DNA of 64,000 bases from Burkholderia vietnamiensis LMG 10929 (GCF_000959445.1 NZ_CP009631.1:496001-560000); one strand, 5' to 3'; counted from the first letter of the stretch, positions 39,197 through 53,325 are shown. The notes: generated from the letters alone by a model not told the origin. Numbers and translations are program-made.

Positions 39197-39272
39197 TGGC
39201 AGGGGCAGAGGGAATCGAACCCCCAACCTTCGGTTTTGGAGACCGACGCTCTGCCAGTTGAGCTATACCCCT
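39197..39272 (-). tRNA. tRNA-Trp (CCA anticodon)
   Basis: A 76-base cloverleaf with acceptor AGGGGTA/TGCCCCT, anticodon loop CTCCAAA and the 3' CCA encoded. It lies between the second tuf and secE, the usual place in proteobacteria. Confidence 0.97.
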
Positions 39273-39331
39273 AAACCATGTTGGGGCCGGCTGCTGCCAA
39301 CCCCAAAACTGTCGATCAACGAATAACTGGC

Positions 39332-40522
39332 TTACTCGATGATCTTGGCGACGACGCCAGCGCCGACGGTACGGCCACCTTCGCGGATTGCGAAGCGCAG
39401 ACCTTCTTCCATCGCGATCGGCGCAATCAGCTTCACCGTGATCGACACGTTGTCGCCCGGCATCACCATTTCCTTGTCCTTCGGCAGCTCGATCGAGCCC
39501 GTCACGTCCGTCGTACGGAAGTAGAACTGCGGACGGTAGTTGTTGAAGAACGGCGTGTGACGGCCGCCTTCGTCCTTGCTCAGCACGTACACTTCAGCCG
39601 TGAAGTGCGTGTGCGGCGTGATCGAACCCGGCTTCGCCAGAACCTGGCCGCGCTCCACGTCTTCACGCTTCGTGCCGCGCAGCAGGATACCGACGTTGTC
39701 GCCTGCCTGACCCTGGTCCAGCAGCTTGCGGAACATTTCAACGCCCGTGCAGGTCGTCTTCACCGTCGGCTTGATACCGACGATTTCGATTTCCTCGCCG
39801 ACCTTCACGATGCCGCGCTCGACGCGACCCGTCACCACCGTGCCGCGACCCGAGATCGAGAACACGTCTTCCACCGGCATCAGGAACGCGCCGTCAACCG
39901 CACGCTCCGGCGTCGGGATGTACGTGTCCAGTGCGTCTGCCAGGTTCATGATCGCCACTTCGCCCAGCTCGCCCGTGTCGCCTTCCAGCGCCAGCTTGGC
40001 CGAACCCTTCACGATCGGCGTGTCGTCGCCCGGGAAGTCGTACTTCGACAGGAGTTCGCGAACTTCCATCTCGACCAGCTCGAGCAGTTCAGCGTCGTCC
40101 ACCATGTCGCACTTGTTCAGGAACACGATGATGTACGGAACGCCAACCTGACGTGCCAGCAGGATGTGCTCGCGCGTTTGCGGCATCGGGCCGTCTGCTG
40201 CCGAGCAAACCAGGATCGCGCCGTCCATCTGCGCTGCGCCCGTGATCATGTTCTTCACGTAGTCGGCGTGGCCCGGGCAGTCGACGTGTGCGTAGTGGCG
40301 GTTCGCCGTTTCGTACTCGACGTGTGCCGTGTTGATCGTGATGCCGCGCGCCTTTTCTTCCGGTGCCGCGTCGATCTGGTCGTAGGCCTTCGCTTCGCCG
40401 CCGAACTTCTTCGTCAGCACCGTCGTGATCGCTGCCGTCAGCGTCGTCTTGCCGTGGTCAACGTGACCGATCGTACCAACGTTGACGTGCGGCTTGGTCC
40501 GCTCAAACTTTTCCTTGGCCAT
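39332..40522 (-). CDS. tuf: elongation factor Tu, second copy (tRNA-tuf operon)
   Basis: The same 396-aa protein as the first copy at 20.1-21.3 kb. The start is the ATG at 40522, 6 bases after GGGAG; a TTG at 40528 is in frame but badly placed. It follows tRNA-Tyr, tRNA-Gly and tRNA-Thr and precedes tRNA-Trp, the tufB arrangement. Near identity of the copies points to gene conversion. Confidence 0.98.
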   Translation of the reverse strand: MAKEKFERTKPHVNVGTIGHVDHGKTTLTAAITTVLTKKFGGEAKAYDQIDAAPEEKARGITINTAHVEYETANRHYAHVDCPGHADYVKNMITGAAQMDGAILVCSAADGPMPQTREHILLARQVGVPYIIVFLNKCDMVDDAELLELVEMEVRELLSKYDFPGDDTPIVKGSAKLALEGDTGELGEVAIMNLADALDTYIPTPERAVDGAFLMPVEDVFSISGRGTVVTGRVERGIVKVGEEIEIVGIKPTVKTTCTGVEMFRKLLDQGQAGDNVGILLRGTKREDVERGQVLAKPGSITPHTHFTAEVYVLSKDEGGRHTPFFNNYRPQFYFRTTDVTGSIELPKDKEMVMPGDNVSITVKLIAPIAMEEGLRFAIREGGRTVGAGVVAKIIE

Positions 40523-40587
40523 TTTCAACTCCCGAAAGGAATTTCACATGTTGCGCCGCGCGCAAACAGACACTGACTTTTTACTGC

Positions 40588-40662
<75 letters not shown>

Positions 40663-40686
40663 ATGTAACGCTTCAACTTCGCGGAC

Positions 40687-40760
40687 TGGAGCGGGTGAAG
40701 GGAATCGAACCCTCGTCGTAAGCTTGGAAGGCTTCTGCTCTACCATTGAGCTACACCCGC
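40687..40760 (-). tRNA. tRNA-Gly (TCC anticodon)
   Basis: A 74-base cloverleaf with acceptor GCGGGTG/CACCCGC, anticodon loop CTTCCAA and encoded CCA. Confidence 0.96.
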
Positions 40761-40803
40761 ACGGGCCACTAACGATTCCCTACCGCTCTCTGCGCTGATG
40801 TTC

Positions 40804-40889
40804 TGGTGGAGGAGGTTGGATTCGAACCAACGTAGGCGTAAGCCAACAGATTTACAGTCTGCCCCCTTTAGCCACTCGGGCACCCCTCC
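40804..40889 (-). tRNA. tRNA-Tyr (GTA anticodon)
   Basis: An 86-base class II tRNA with a long variable arm, acceptor GGAGGGG/CTCCTCC, anticodon loop CTGTAAA and encoded CCA. It is the first gene of the tRNA-tuf unit, about 8 bases inside the expected transcription start. Confidence 0.96.
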
Positions 40890-40903
40890 GTAGAGAACTG
40901 ACG

Positions 40904-40932
40904 ATTATGGGGGTGCATCACACTCTTGTCAA
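40904..40932 (-). promoter_or_regulatory. promoter of the tRNA-tuf (Tyr-Gly-Thr-tuf) operon
   Basis: A perfect -35 TTGACA (40932-40927), a 17-base spacer and CATAAT (40909-40904) on the minus strand, just upstream of tRNA-Tyr. An A/T-rich stretch further upstream could be an UP element. Confidence 0.88.
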
Positions 40933-42109
40933 GCACATCCGGAAGATTATTTTCATTTTCTTCCAAGGCACCAGACCGACACACCCGACACCCGCACTCG
41001 CCCGGCTAAAGGCAAGCTCGAGAGGATCGCCATCGGCGTCCACATCTTCGTCAGACCCCGTCTTCAGCAGCGATTTGCATCTTTGCTGAAAACGAAAGAC
41101 CGCCATCATACGACCTCCTGCCCGGAATGCCAAGCAGGTAGACGAAAAAATTTCGCAATTTCCATGCCGGGCAATTGGAACGGCGTCGGTTGGAATGTTT
41201 GGCGGCGGTTCGGATGTCGTGGAGACGGGCTCGACATAATGCTCTTCGTTGTGCTGGAGCTGGGATCGCAGATCCGCTGTTGCTCGCGCACGCTACGAAG
41301 CGCGTGATCTCCGCACGACGGCGGACGCGCTCTTCGTCGGCGATGGCTGGGGCGCGTTATAAGCAGCCCCCCAGTGCCCGTGCAGCCATAGTTGGCTGTA
41401 TGGCGACCGTTAGGACGGTCGCCATACGCCGATCGAGCTGAAAATGCCTCCGGCTAGGCCACTCCCGGTCGGCGCAATCGAGTAATAGCAGGCGCCCAAG
41501 GCACAAAACATCGGCAGCACAACTTCGCCCCGACCTACACGTGCCCACCGTGCACGCTCTTACGCGCCACCCTGGCCGCCCTCAAGTGACGATGTCGTGG
41601 ACACGCCACCGGGCCGCCCATGCTGCACGGACTGAGACCACCAGGTCGCGGCCGGCCAAGCCCTAAATCTTGACGGAACGGACCGCAGCTGCGGCTCGTC
41701 GCCGGAGGGAGATATCGGAAATCGGCCGCAGTTCATTGCAGTACGCGTCCGGATATCGCGGGGTGTGGTGCACCATCGCTGGAAGCGATAGATGTCCAGC
41801 GGGCCGATAACCCGTTCGATTTCCGAGGAGCTACCGACCGCCCGAGGGACGCACTCAAGCGGCACCATGCTCTGGCGGGCAGCACAAGATTAACCCGCAG
41901 TTCGGACTGCCGAAGTGACTATAGGGAGCAGGTACCCGGGAGGGTGTACTGCTTAGCGCTGTGCCTACAGGCATCCGTTCTCGGCCTGTCGATGCGTCGT
42001 CCGCTGGGGCGGCTGATCGATATATGTAGGCAGGGGACCTCGGGCGACACGCTGGCAGCAGAGCTTACTACCAAGTCACGAAGGCATAAGACTTTTCCGT
42101 CGCGCCAAT
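40933..42109. other. 1.2-kb stretch without a recognisable gene
   Basis: Between the tRNA-tuf promoter and the rrn terminator I see only short frames with no family features, no good ribosome binding sites and no agreement with Burkholderia codon habit. A 30-base perfect hairpin lies at 41398-41427. It could be decayed sequence or hold an untranslated RNA. Confidence 0.6.
41398..41427. repeat. hairpin with 13-bp perfect arms
   Basis: GTATGGCGACCGT and ACGGTCGCCATAC are exact reverse complements around a 4-base centre. No T-run follows on either strand. It stands alone inside a gene-free stretch. Confidence 0.85.
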
Positions 42110-42111
42110 GC

Positions 42112-42140
42112 AAAAACCCCCGCCTTTCGGGCGGGGGTTC
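42112..42140 (-). terminator. terminator of the rRNA operon
   Basis: On the minus strand ACCCCCGCC pairs with GGCGGGGGT (9-bp region) and is followed by five Ts. It lies just after 5S rRNA. Confidence 0.93.
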
Positions 42141-42152
42141 TTGGCTTAGGGA

Positions 42153-42267
42153 GCCTGACGATTACCTACTTTCACACGGGAATCCGCACTATCATCGGCG
42201 TAGAGTCGTTTCACGGTCCTGTTCGGGATGGGAAGGGGTGGGACCGACTCGCTATGGTCATCAGGCA
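42153..42267 (-). rRNA. 5S ribosomal RNA
   Basis: The minus strand reads TGCCTGATGACCATAGCGAG at its start, with the conserved CCCATCCCGAACAGG segment and the closing GTCAGGC that pairs with the 5' end. About 115 bases. Ends are accurate to a few bases. Confidence 0.95.
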
Positions 42268-42421
42268 AAGAGGGTTGTTCTGCTGGCATGGCCAACAGAA
42301 CCAATCTTGGAAGAAGCAGTAATCTTGAGTTGTGTGTATCACACACGAGAATCCAACATGTCGCTCTGGATCGCGGCCAGTGCTTTCGCACGGCGCCGAT
42401 CTACAAGGCAGACTTGTTATA

Positions 42422-45302
<2,881 letters not shown>

Positions 45303-45475
45303 CTATAACGAGTCTGTCTCGTTACAGGTTGAGTTCTCGCGTTGTGCCGTATTCCAATTGAGCCGAACATGAAGTTCGAATCATCTTGAGATACATCGAT
45401 ACAATCACAACCCGGATAGTTTTCACGTCCATCTCAAGACGCTTCCGCTATCCAAATTACTTACTTCTTCCAGAT

Positions 45476-45486
45476 TGTTAAAGAAC
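45476..45486 (-). promoter_or_regulatory. boxA-like antitermination site before 23S rRNA
   Basis: The minus strand reads GTTCTTTAACAA, matching the boxA that binds NusB-S10, in the spacer between tRNA-Ala and 23S. Confidence 0.7.
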
Positions 45487-45576
45487 GACAGCCGATATGG
45501 TGTTACTCATATCACTCTGACTGGCTCAATCGCCAATGGCAAAAGCTCGACGCGTCGAACGCTTGTCATTGAGGAT

Positions 45577-45652
45577 TGGTGGAGGCAGACGGGATCGAAC
45601 CGACGACCCCCTGCTTGCAAAGCAGGTGCTCTCCCAGCTGAGCTATGCCCCC
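45577..45652 (-). tRNA. tRNA-Ala (TGC anticodon)
   Basis: A 76-base cloverleaf with acceptor GGGGGCA/TGCCTCC (one G-U), anticodon loop TTTGCAA and encoded CCA, in the 16S-23S spacer. Confidence 0.97.
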
Positions 45653-45741
45653 ATGAGTACAGATGCCTCAGGTATTTCAGCCGGTCGGCTTGGGGTACTC
45701 GTAAGCGCTAAAGCGCTAACGATCACCGACACGTCAGACAA

Positions 45742-45818
45742 TGGTGGGTCTGGTTGGATTCGAACCAACGACCCCCGCCTTATCAAGACGGTGCTCTAAC
45801 CGACTGAGCTACAGACCC
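45742..45818 (-). tRNA. tRNA-Ile (GAT anticodon)
   Basis: A 77-base cloverleaf with acceptor GGGTCTG/CAGACCC, anticodon loop TTGATAA and encoded CCA. It precedes tRNA-Ala in the 16S-23S spacer, the common order. Confidence 0.97.
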
Positions 45819-45881
45819 CTGAGTCTGTCTTTAAATTTACAGCCGATAAGCGTGAGCGCTCAATTTTGCGAGAAGCTCTGG

Positions 45882-47412
<1,531 letters not shown>

Positions 47413-47590
47413 TTAAACCTGTTACTGTTTTCGGTTCCGTTAAGAACCGGTCGCTCACTCAAAGCTGACAGGTATATGAATCTCTTCATAAACCTGACTT
47501 ACTTTAGTGTGAGACTCTTGATACTTTCGCTTTCTGACCCGAAGATCAGCTCGCTTCCATCAAGCGCCCACACTTATCGGCTGTTAATTT

Positions 47591-47600
47591 TTAAAGAGCA
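47591..47600 (-). promoter_or_regulatory. boxA antitermination site in the rrn leader
   Basis: The minus strand reads TGCTCTTTAA, the consensus boxA that loads the Nus antitermination complex, about 180 bases before 16S rRNA. Confidence 0.8.
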
Positions 47601-47660
47601 TTTCTGCGAGGAACTTCGCGTTCCTCAGCAGCGCTGCGTTTTCAGCAGCAGAGAAGCGAG

Positions 47661-47689
47661 ATTATGAACCGTCTTTCTTCACTCGTCAA
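47661..47689 (-). promoter_or_regulatory. rrn operon promoter
   Basis: TTGACG (47689-47684), a 17-base spacer and CATAAT (47666-47661) on the minus strand, with a T/A-rich stretch upstream (TCAAAAAGTTG) that could be an UP element. A GC-containing discriminator follows, as is usual in stringently controlled rrn promoters. Confidence 0.85.
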
Positions 47690-47870
47690 CAACTTTTTGA
47701 ACTGCTTCGTTGTGACGGTGAGGGGTTCAGCTTCGTGTGCGTTCGGGTCGTTACAACCGCCCCAACCGCACCGCTTCCCTTCTTCTCCCGCGCCGCGTTT
47801 CCGGTAGCGCGAAAGAGGCGTGATTCTATGCACCCGCCTCTCGCAATGCAACCCCTTTGTGAAAATATTT

Positions 47871-47904
47871 TGAAAAAGCCCCGCACGCTGCCGCGTGCGG
47901 GGCT
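47871..47904 (-). terminator. terminator after the SGNH hydrolase gene
   Basis: On the minus strand a 12-bp perfect stem (AGCCCCGCACGC/GCGTGCGGGGCT) is followed by TTTTTC. It keeps the hydrolase gene apart from the rrn promoter downstream. Confidence 0.93.
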
Positions 47905-47970
47905 CAGGTTAGACCGGCAATACCTCGGCGCCGCGTCGTTTTCTATATAGATAGAGTAGGTGCAGGCAAC

Positions 47971-49233
47971 TCAGTTACCGGCCACCGCCGCCCGCAATTG
48001 CTCCAACGGCACGGCGTCGGCCATCGCCGTGTAGCCGGCGTCGCTCGGATGAATCCCGTCGCCGCTGTCATAGCGGCGCTGCAGCACGCTCGGGCGCGCC
48101 GGGTCGCGCAACGCCGCATCGAAGTCCACCACTCCGTCGAACCCGCCGCCGCTGCGGATCCACCGGTTCACCTCCAGCCGGGTCGCCTCGCGCGCCGCGG
48201 GCAGCGCGGCCGGCGTCAGCGTCGCGCCGAAAACCTTCACGCCCCGGCGATGCGCGGCGTCGATCAACCGCCGATATCCGTCGATCAACGACGCGGCCGT
48301 AACCTGAGTGTGCGGGCTGTCGCAGTCGAGCCCCGCACGCGCCGGCATCGCCGCGAAGTTGATGTCGTTGATGCCGATCAGCACGATCGCTGCCTTCACG
48401 CCCGAGCGCGACAGCGCATCGCGCTCGTACCGTGCCGCCAGCGACGTGCCGTAGCACGCGGAATCGCTCAGCAACCGGTTGCCGCTGATGCCGAGATTCA
48501 CGACGCCGACCGAATCCGAGCCCGCAGCCGCCAGCCTGCGCGCGAGCGCATCCGGCCAGCGGTGGTTGCGGTTCAGGCTCGAGCGCAGCCCGTCGGTAAT
48601 CGAATCGCCGATCGCCGCGACGCTGGCCCGTGCGGAGCCGTCCTCGACGGCCAGTTCCGTCACCCACGCGTACTGCGTGAAGCGGGTTCGGAACGCGCGA
48701 GCGTCGGCGTCGGTTACGTAGTCGCCGGGCGACGACACGTAGTTGACCTGGTTCGACACCCGGTGCCACACCGTCATCCGCTGGCGCGCGCCCATCTGCA
48801 AACTGATCGCATACGGTCGCCCGGACGTCACGTCGATAGTCACCGGATCGCTTTCGAGTTCCTGGCCCGGCGCGAGCGTCACCGCCGCCCGTCCGCCGAA
48901 GCGCACCGCGGCTGCACCACCCGCAAGCGCCGCACCGTCGCCCGCCGGCGCCAGGCTCGCCGCGTCGATCTGGAGCGGCGCATGCCCGTACGCGTTGCTC
49001 ACGCGGATTCGCGCGGCCCGCCCCGATACCGTCGGGTAGACGATCTGCCGGACCGTACGACCGGCCACGTCCGGCGCGCGGTAGAGCGGCGGCGGCGCAG
49101 CGAGGTCGGGGATCGGCTGCAACGCGGTCGCCCACGCGGCAACCCATCCGCCCGGTGCGGCGGACGCCGCAACCGGCGACAGGAATACGGACGCGCCCAC
49201 CAGCGCCGCGACGAAACCACTTCGAAATGACAT
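47971..49233 (-). CDS. secreted SGNH/GDSL-family hydrolase
   Basis: A probable exported esterase or lipase-like enzyme of 420 aa. A signal peptide covers about residues 1-26 (cleavage near ASAAPGG). The N-terminal half is a beta-rich region; the SGNH domain starts near residue 205, with block I GDSITDG (nucleophile Ser), block II LGISGNRL, block III GINDI and block V DGIHPSDAGY (catalytic Asp and His). AGAGGAT precedes the ATG. The substrate cannot be told from sequence; related proteins act on acyl or acetyl esters of polysaccharides or lipids. It is a single gene, divergent from paaA. Confidence 0.88.
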   Translation of the reverse strand: MSFRSGFVAALVGASVFLSPVAASAAPGGWVAAWATALQPIPDLAAPPPLYRAPDVAGRTVRQIVYPTVSGRAARIRVSNAYGHAPLQIDAASLAPAGDGAALAGGAAAVRFGGRAAVTLAPGQELESDPVTIDVTSGRPYAISLQMGARQRMTVWHRVSNQVNYVSSPGDYVTDADARAFRTRFTQYAWVTELAVEDGSARASVAAIGDSITDGLRSSLNRNHRWPDALARRLAAAGSDSVGVVNLGISGNRLLSDSACYGTSLAARYERDALSRSGVKAAIVLIGINDINFAAMPARAGLDCDSPHTQVTAASLIDGYRRLIDAAHRRGVKVFGATLTPAALPAAREATRLEVNRWIRSGGGFDGVVDFDAALRDPARPSVLQRRYDSGDGIHPSDAGYTAMADAVPLEQLRAAVAGN

Positions 49234-49375
49234 CGGCGAAATCCTCTTCGGAAAGCGGGAATTGTGCCGCAGAACCGGCTCCCGTCACGCAGCGCACCAT
49301 AAATCGGACGCAATCCCCTCTCGCCGCGACACCTGTCGTTTACCCGCATCTCGCCGTGAATCCATGCAAAATATA

Positions 49376-49403
49376 TTAACCGACCGGTCGGTTGGTTTAT
49401 ACT
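49376..49403 (+). promoter_or_regulatory. paaA promoter with TetR-type operator
   Basis: A perfect 16-bp palindrome, AACCGACCGGTCGGTT (49378-49393), fills the spacer of a candidate promoter: TTAACC (49376-49381), 16 bases, TATACT (49398-49403). This is the usual design for repression by a TetR-family dimer. The TetR gene at 54.25 kb is the likely binder (inferred). Confidence 0.72.
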
Positions 49404-49436
49404 TTGCGCACAATCAACCGGACGAGAATCTCCGCC

Positions 49437-50435
49437 ATGTACACGCAATCCCTCGACATCCCCGGCAACGTCGCGCCGCTCGACGCCGCAGCCGAGTCAC
49501 CCGAGCAAGCGCGGTTCGACGCGGTCATGGCCGCGGACGGCAAGGTCGAACCGCAGGACTGGATGCCCGACGCCTATCGCAAGACGCTGATCCGGCAAAT
49601 CTCGCAGCATGCGCACTCGGAAGTCGTCGGCATGCTGCCGGAAGGCAACTGGATCTCGCGCGCGCCGAGCCTGAAGCGCAAGGCGATCCTGCTCGCGAAA
49701 GTACAGGACGAAGCCGGCCACGGCCTTTATCTATATAGCGCGGTCGAAACGCTCGGCGTGTCGCGCGAATCGCTGATCGACGCGCTGCACGCCGGCAAGG
49801 CGAAATATTCGAGCATCTTCAACTACCCGACGCCGACCTGGGCCGACGTCGGCGTGATCGGCTGGCTCGTCGACGGCGCCGCGATCATGAACCAGATTCC
49901 GCTGTGCCGCTGCACCTACGGCCCGTATGCGCGCGCCATGATCCGCGTGTGCAAGGAGGAATCGTTCCATCAGCGGCAGGGCTTCGATGCCCTGCTGTCG
50001 ATGATGAAGGGCACCGACGCGCAGCGCGCGATGGTTCAGCAGGCGGTGGACCGCTGGTGGTGGCCGGTGCTGATGATGTTCGGCCCGAGCGATGCCGATT
50101 CGGTCCACAGCAACCAGTCCGCGAAGTGGGGCATCAAGCGGATCTCGAACGACGACCTGCGGCAGAAGTTCGTCGACGCGACCGTCGAGCAGGCCAAGGT
50201 GCTCGGCGTCACGCTGCCCGACCCCGACCTCAAGTGGAACGACGCGCGCGGCCACTACGACTACGGCGCGATCGACTGGGATGAATTCTGGCGCGTCGTC
50301 AACGGCGACGGCCCGTGCAACAAGGAACGCCTCGCGACCCGCGTGAAGGCGCACGCGGACGGCGCATGGGTGCGCGAAGCCGCGCTCGCGCACGAAGCGA
50401 AGCGCCGCGCCCGCGCCGAACAGCACGCCGCCTGA
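49437..50435 (+). CDS. paaA: phenylacetyl-CoA epoxidase, catalytic subunit PaaA
   Basis: The di-iron catalytic subunit of the enzyme that epoxidises the aromatic ring of phenylacetyl-CoA, the first ring-opening step of aerobic phenylacetate breakdown. It has 332 aa from the ATG at 49437; the frame is open upstream but would cover the promoter. The iron-ligand motifs are visible as [12 protein letters not shown] and [11 protein letters not shown]. It is the first gene of paaABCDE. Confidence 0.97.
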   Translation: MYTQSLDIPGNVAPLDAAAESPEQARFDAVMAADGKVEPQDWMPDAYRKTLIRQISQHAHSEVVGMLPEGNWISRAPSLKRKAILLAKVQDEAGHGLYLYSAVETLGVSRESLIDALHAGKAKYSSIFNYPTPTWADVGVIGWLVDGAAIMNQIPLCRCTYGPYARAMIRVCKEESFHQRQGFDALLSMMKGTDAQRAMVQQAVDRWWWPVLMMFGPSDADSVHSNQSAKWGIKRISNDDLRQKFVDATVEQAKVLGVTLPDPDLKWNDARGHYDYGAIDWDEFWRVVNGDGPCNKERLATRVKAHADGAWVREAALAHEAKRRARAEQHAA

Positions 50436-50470
50436 GCGGCACCATCGAATACAGGATTCAGGAGAGAGTG

Positions 50471-50755
50471 ATGAACAAGGAATGGCCGATCTGGGAAGTG
50501 TTCGTGCGCAGCAAGCAGGGGCTCGACCACAAGCATTGCGGCAGCCTGCACGCGGCAGACGCGTCGATGGCGCTGCGCATGGCGCGCGACGTCTACACGC
50601 GCCGCCAGGAAGGCGTGAGCATCTGGGTGGTGCCGTCGTCGGCCATCACCGCGTCGGATCCGGCCGAAAAGGCCGAGCTGTTCGAACCGGCGGGCGACAA
50701 GATCTACCGCCATCCGACGTTCTACACGCTGCCCGACGAAGTCAACCACATGTAA
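50471..50755 (+). CDS. paaB: phenylacetyl-CoA epoxidase subunit PaaB
   Basis: A small structural subunit that bridges PaaAC units. It has 94 aa (MNKEWPIWEVFVRSKQGLDH, ending DEVNHM), starting after GGAGAGAGTG. It lies 35 bases after paaA. Confidence 0.96.
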   Translation: MNKEWPIWEVFVRSKQGLDHKHCGSLHAADASMALRMARDVYTRRQEGVSIWVVPSSAITASDPAEKAELFEPAGDKIYRHPTFYTLPDEVNHM

Positions 50756-50765
50756 CGCCCGCGCC

Positions 50766-51569
50766 ATGACGATCACGCCCGAACACCTCTCCTACGTGCT
50801 GCGCCTCGCGGACAATGCGCTGATCCTCGGTCAGCGCAACGCCGAATGGTGCGGCCACGGCCCGATCCTCGAGGAAGACATCGCGCTCACCAACATGAGT
50901 CTCGACCTGATCGGCCAGGCCCGCATGCTGTACACGCACGCAGCCGAGCTCGAGTGCCAGCTCAACGGCGCGGCGAAGACGGAGGACGATTACGCGTACT
51001 TCCGCACCGAACGCGAGTTCGCGAACTTCACGCTCGTCGAGCTGCCGCACTACGGCCCGCTCGCCGGCACCGCGCACGCCGACAAGGACTACGCGGTGAC
51101 GATCGTGCGCAACTTCCTCTACACGACGCTGATGCTGCACGTGTGGACCGCGCTCGAAACCTCGACGGACGCGCAACTCGCGGCGATCGCCGCGAAATCG
51201 GTGAAGGAGACGCGCTATCACGTGCAGCACGCGCGCGAATGGCTGGTGCGCCTCGGCGACGGCACCGACGAATCGCATCGCCGCGCCCAGGCCGCGCTCG
51301 ACTATCTGCTGCCGTACACGCGCGAGTTCTTCGTCGCGGACGCGATCGACGCCGCCGCCGTCGCCCAGGGCCTCGGCCCGGCCGCGGCCGCGCTCGAGAC
51401 CGCGTGGCGCGCGGACGTGGACGATACGCTCGCCGAAGCGACGCTCGTGCCGCCCGCGCCCGTGCAGCACGTGACGACCGGCAAGCACGGCGAGCACTCG
51501 GAGCACATGGGCTACCTGCTCGCCGAAATGCAGAGCCTCGCGCGCCAGCATCCCGGCGCGAGCTGGTAA
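50766..51569 (+). CDS. paaC: phenylacetyl-CoA epoxidase structural subunit PaaC
   Basis: The ferritin-like partner of PaaA, thought to have lost catalysis. It has 267 aa, with the helical LEEDIALTNMSLDLIGQARM segment and AKSVKETRYHVQHAREWLVRLGDGTDES. It lies 10 bases after paaB. Confidence 0.96.
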   Translation: MTITPEHLSYVLRLADNALILGQRNAEWCGHGPILEEDIALTNMSLDLIGQARMLYTHAAELECQLNGAAKTEDDYAYFRTEREFANFTLVELPHYGPLAGTAHADKDYAVTIVRNFLYTTLMLHVWTALETSTDAQLAAIAAKSVKETRYHVQHAREWLVRLGDGTDESHRRAQAALDYLLPYTREFFVADAIDAAAVAQGLGPAAAALETAWRADVDDTLAEATLVPPAPVQHVTTGKHGEHSEHMGYLLAEMQSLARQHPGASW

Positions 51570-51603
51570 GCGGCCGCCGCGACCCACCGAACGGAGCCCG
51601 ACG

Positions 51604-52173
51604 ATGTCCGCCCAGACTGCCGCCCCCGCCCATGCCGACGCCGCGCCCGCCGCGCAGCGCGACGATCCGTTGCTCGCACGCGCGTGGGACGTGCTCGAGG
51701 CCGTGCCCGATCCCGAAATCCCGGTCGTATCGATTCGCGAGCTCGGCATCCTGCGCGACGTCCGCCGCGCGCACGATGGCCTGCTCGAGGTCGTGATCAC
51801 GCCGACCTACTCGGGCTGCCCGGCGATGTCGCAAATCGCCGAGGACATCGCGGCCGCGCTGCAGGCGGCCGGCCTGCCGCCGCACCGGATCGAGACGGTG
51901 CTCGCGCCCGCCTGGACGACCGACTGGATCACGCAGGAAGCGCGCGACAAGCTGCGCGCGTACGGCATTGCGCCGCCCGTCGGCCAGTGCGGCAGCGCCG
52001 CGCCGCGCGAGCAGGTCGTGCGCTTCGTGCCGCGTCCCGTCGCAGCGCCCGTGTGCCCGCGCTGCGGCTCCGCGCGCACCGAACGACTCGCGCAATTTGC
52101 GTCCACGGCCTGCAAGGCGCTGTATCGCTGCGTCGACTGCCGCGAACCCTTCGACTACTTCAAACCTTACTGA
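51604..52173 (+). CDS. paaD: phenylacetate degradation protein PaaD (MIP18/DUF59 family)
   Basis: Probably helps mature the iron or iron-sulfur centres of the epoxidase; its precise job is unsettled. It has 189 aa: a MIP18-like domain (VPDPEIPVVSIRELGILRDV, TYSGCPAM) and a C-terminal zinc-ribbon-like end (CPRCGS and CVDC). It lies 34 bases after paaC. Confidence 0.95.
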   Translation: MSAQTAAPAHADAAPAAQRDDPLLARAWDVLEAVPDPEIPVVSIRELGILRDVRRAHDGLLEVVITPTYSGCPAMSQIAEDIAAALQAAGLPPHRIETVLAPAWTTDWITQEARDKLRAYGIAPPVGQCGSAAPREQVVRFVPRPVAAPVCPRCGSARTERLAQFASTACKALYRCVDCREPFDYFKPY

Positions 52174-52175
52174 TC

Positions 52176-53264
52176 ATGGCGACCCCGCAATTCCACCCGC
52201 TGCGTATCCGCGACGTGCGCCCCGAAACCGCCGACGCCGTCACCGTCTCGTTCGACGTGCCGCCCGAGCTGCGCGACGCGTACCGCTTCACGCAGGGCCA
52301 GTTCGTCACGCTGAAGACGCACATCGACGGCGAGGAAACGCGCCGTTCGTATTCGATCTGCGTCGGCACGACCGACTACGACCGCGACGGCGAACTGCGC
52401 ATCGGCATCAAGCGGGTGCGCGGCGGCCGCTTCTCGAACTTCGCGTTCGACACGCTGAAGCCGGGCCACACGATCGACGTGATGACGCCGGACGGCCGCT
52501 TCTTCACGCACCTGAACGCCGACCACGGCAAGCAGTACGTCGCGTTCTCGGGCGGCTCTGGCATCACGCCGGTGCTGGCCATCGTGAAGACCACGCTCGA
52601 GCTCGAGCCGCGCAGCACGTTCACGCTGATCTACGGCAACCGCAGCGTCGACGCGATCATGTTCGCGGAAGAGCTGGAGGACCTGAAGAACCGCTTCATG
52701 AACCGCTTCGTGCTGTATCACGTGCTGTCGGACGATCAGCAGGACGTCGAGCTGTTCAACGGCGTGCTCGACCAGGCGAAATGCGCGCAATTCCTCGCGA
52801 CGCTGATGCCGGCCGACGCGATCGACGAAGCGTTCATCTGCGGCCCCGCACCGATGATGGATGCGGCCGAGGCCGCGCTGAAGGCCGCCGGCGTGTCGCC
52901 GGAGAAGGTGCACGTCGAGCGCTTCGGCACGCCGCTGCCGCAAGCCGGCGCGCCGGTCGTCGAGATCACCGAGCAGACGCCGGCCGCGGACCTCGAAATC
53001 GTCCTCGACGGCAAGAAGCGCAAGCTGCGCTTGCCGTACGAAGGCGTGAGCCTTCTCGACGTGGGGCTGCGCGCGGGCCTCGCGCTGCCGTACGCGTGCA
53101 AGGGCGGCGTGTGCTGCACGTGCCGCGCGAAGGTGGTCGAAGGCGAGGTGCGGATGGACAAGAACTACACGCTCGACGAGCGCGAAGTGAAGGACGGCTT
53201 CGTGCTGACGTGCCAGTGTCATCCGGTCAGCGACAAGGTCGTCGTGAGTTTCGACGAGCGTTGA
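52176..53264 (+). CDS. paaE: phenylacetyl-CoA epoxidase reductase subunit PaaE
   Basis: Carries electrons from NADPH through flavin and a 2Fe-2S centre to PaaA. It has 362 aa: flavin-binding domain (RRSYSIC), NAD(P)-binding domain (FSGGSGITPVLAIV), and a C-terminal plant-type ferredoxin domain with CKGGVCCTC and a later Cys. The ATG follows the paaD stop by 2 bases, so translation is coupled; the frame is open upstream inside paaD but that is not coding. Confidence 0.97.
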   Translation: MATPQFHPLRIRDVRPETADAVTVSFDVPPELRDAYRFTQGQFVTLKTHIDGEETRRSYSICVGTTDYDRDGELRIGIKRVRGGRFSNFAFDTLKPGHTIDVMTPDGRFFTHLNADHGKQYVAFSGGSGITPVLAIVKTTLELEPRSTFTLIYGNRSVDAIMFAEELEDLKNRFMNRFVLYHVLSDDQQDVELFNGVLDQAKCAQFLATLMPADAIDEAFICGPAPMMDAAEAALKAAGVSPEKVHVERFGTPLPQAGAPVVEITEQTPAADLEIVLDGKKRKLRLPYEGVSLLDVGLRAGLALPYACKGGVCCTCRAKVVEGEVRMDKNYTLDEREVKDGFVLTCQCHPVSDKVVVSFDER

Positions 53265-53325
53265 GCGGCGTCGCACCGGCGCGCCGCGCCGGTTTCTCGC
53301 CGTCACACATCTCGCTTACACTAGG

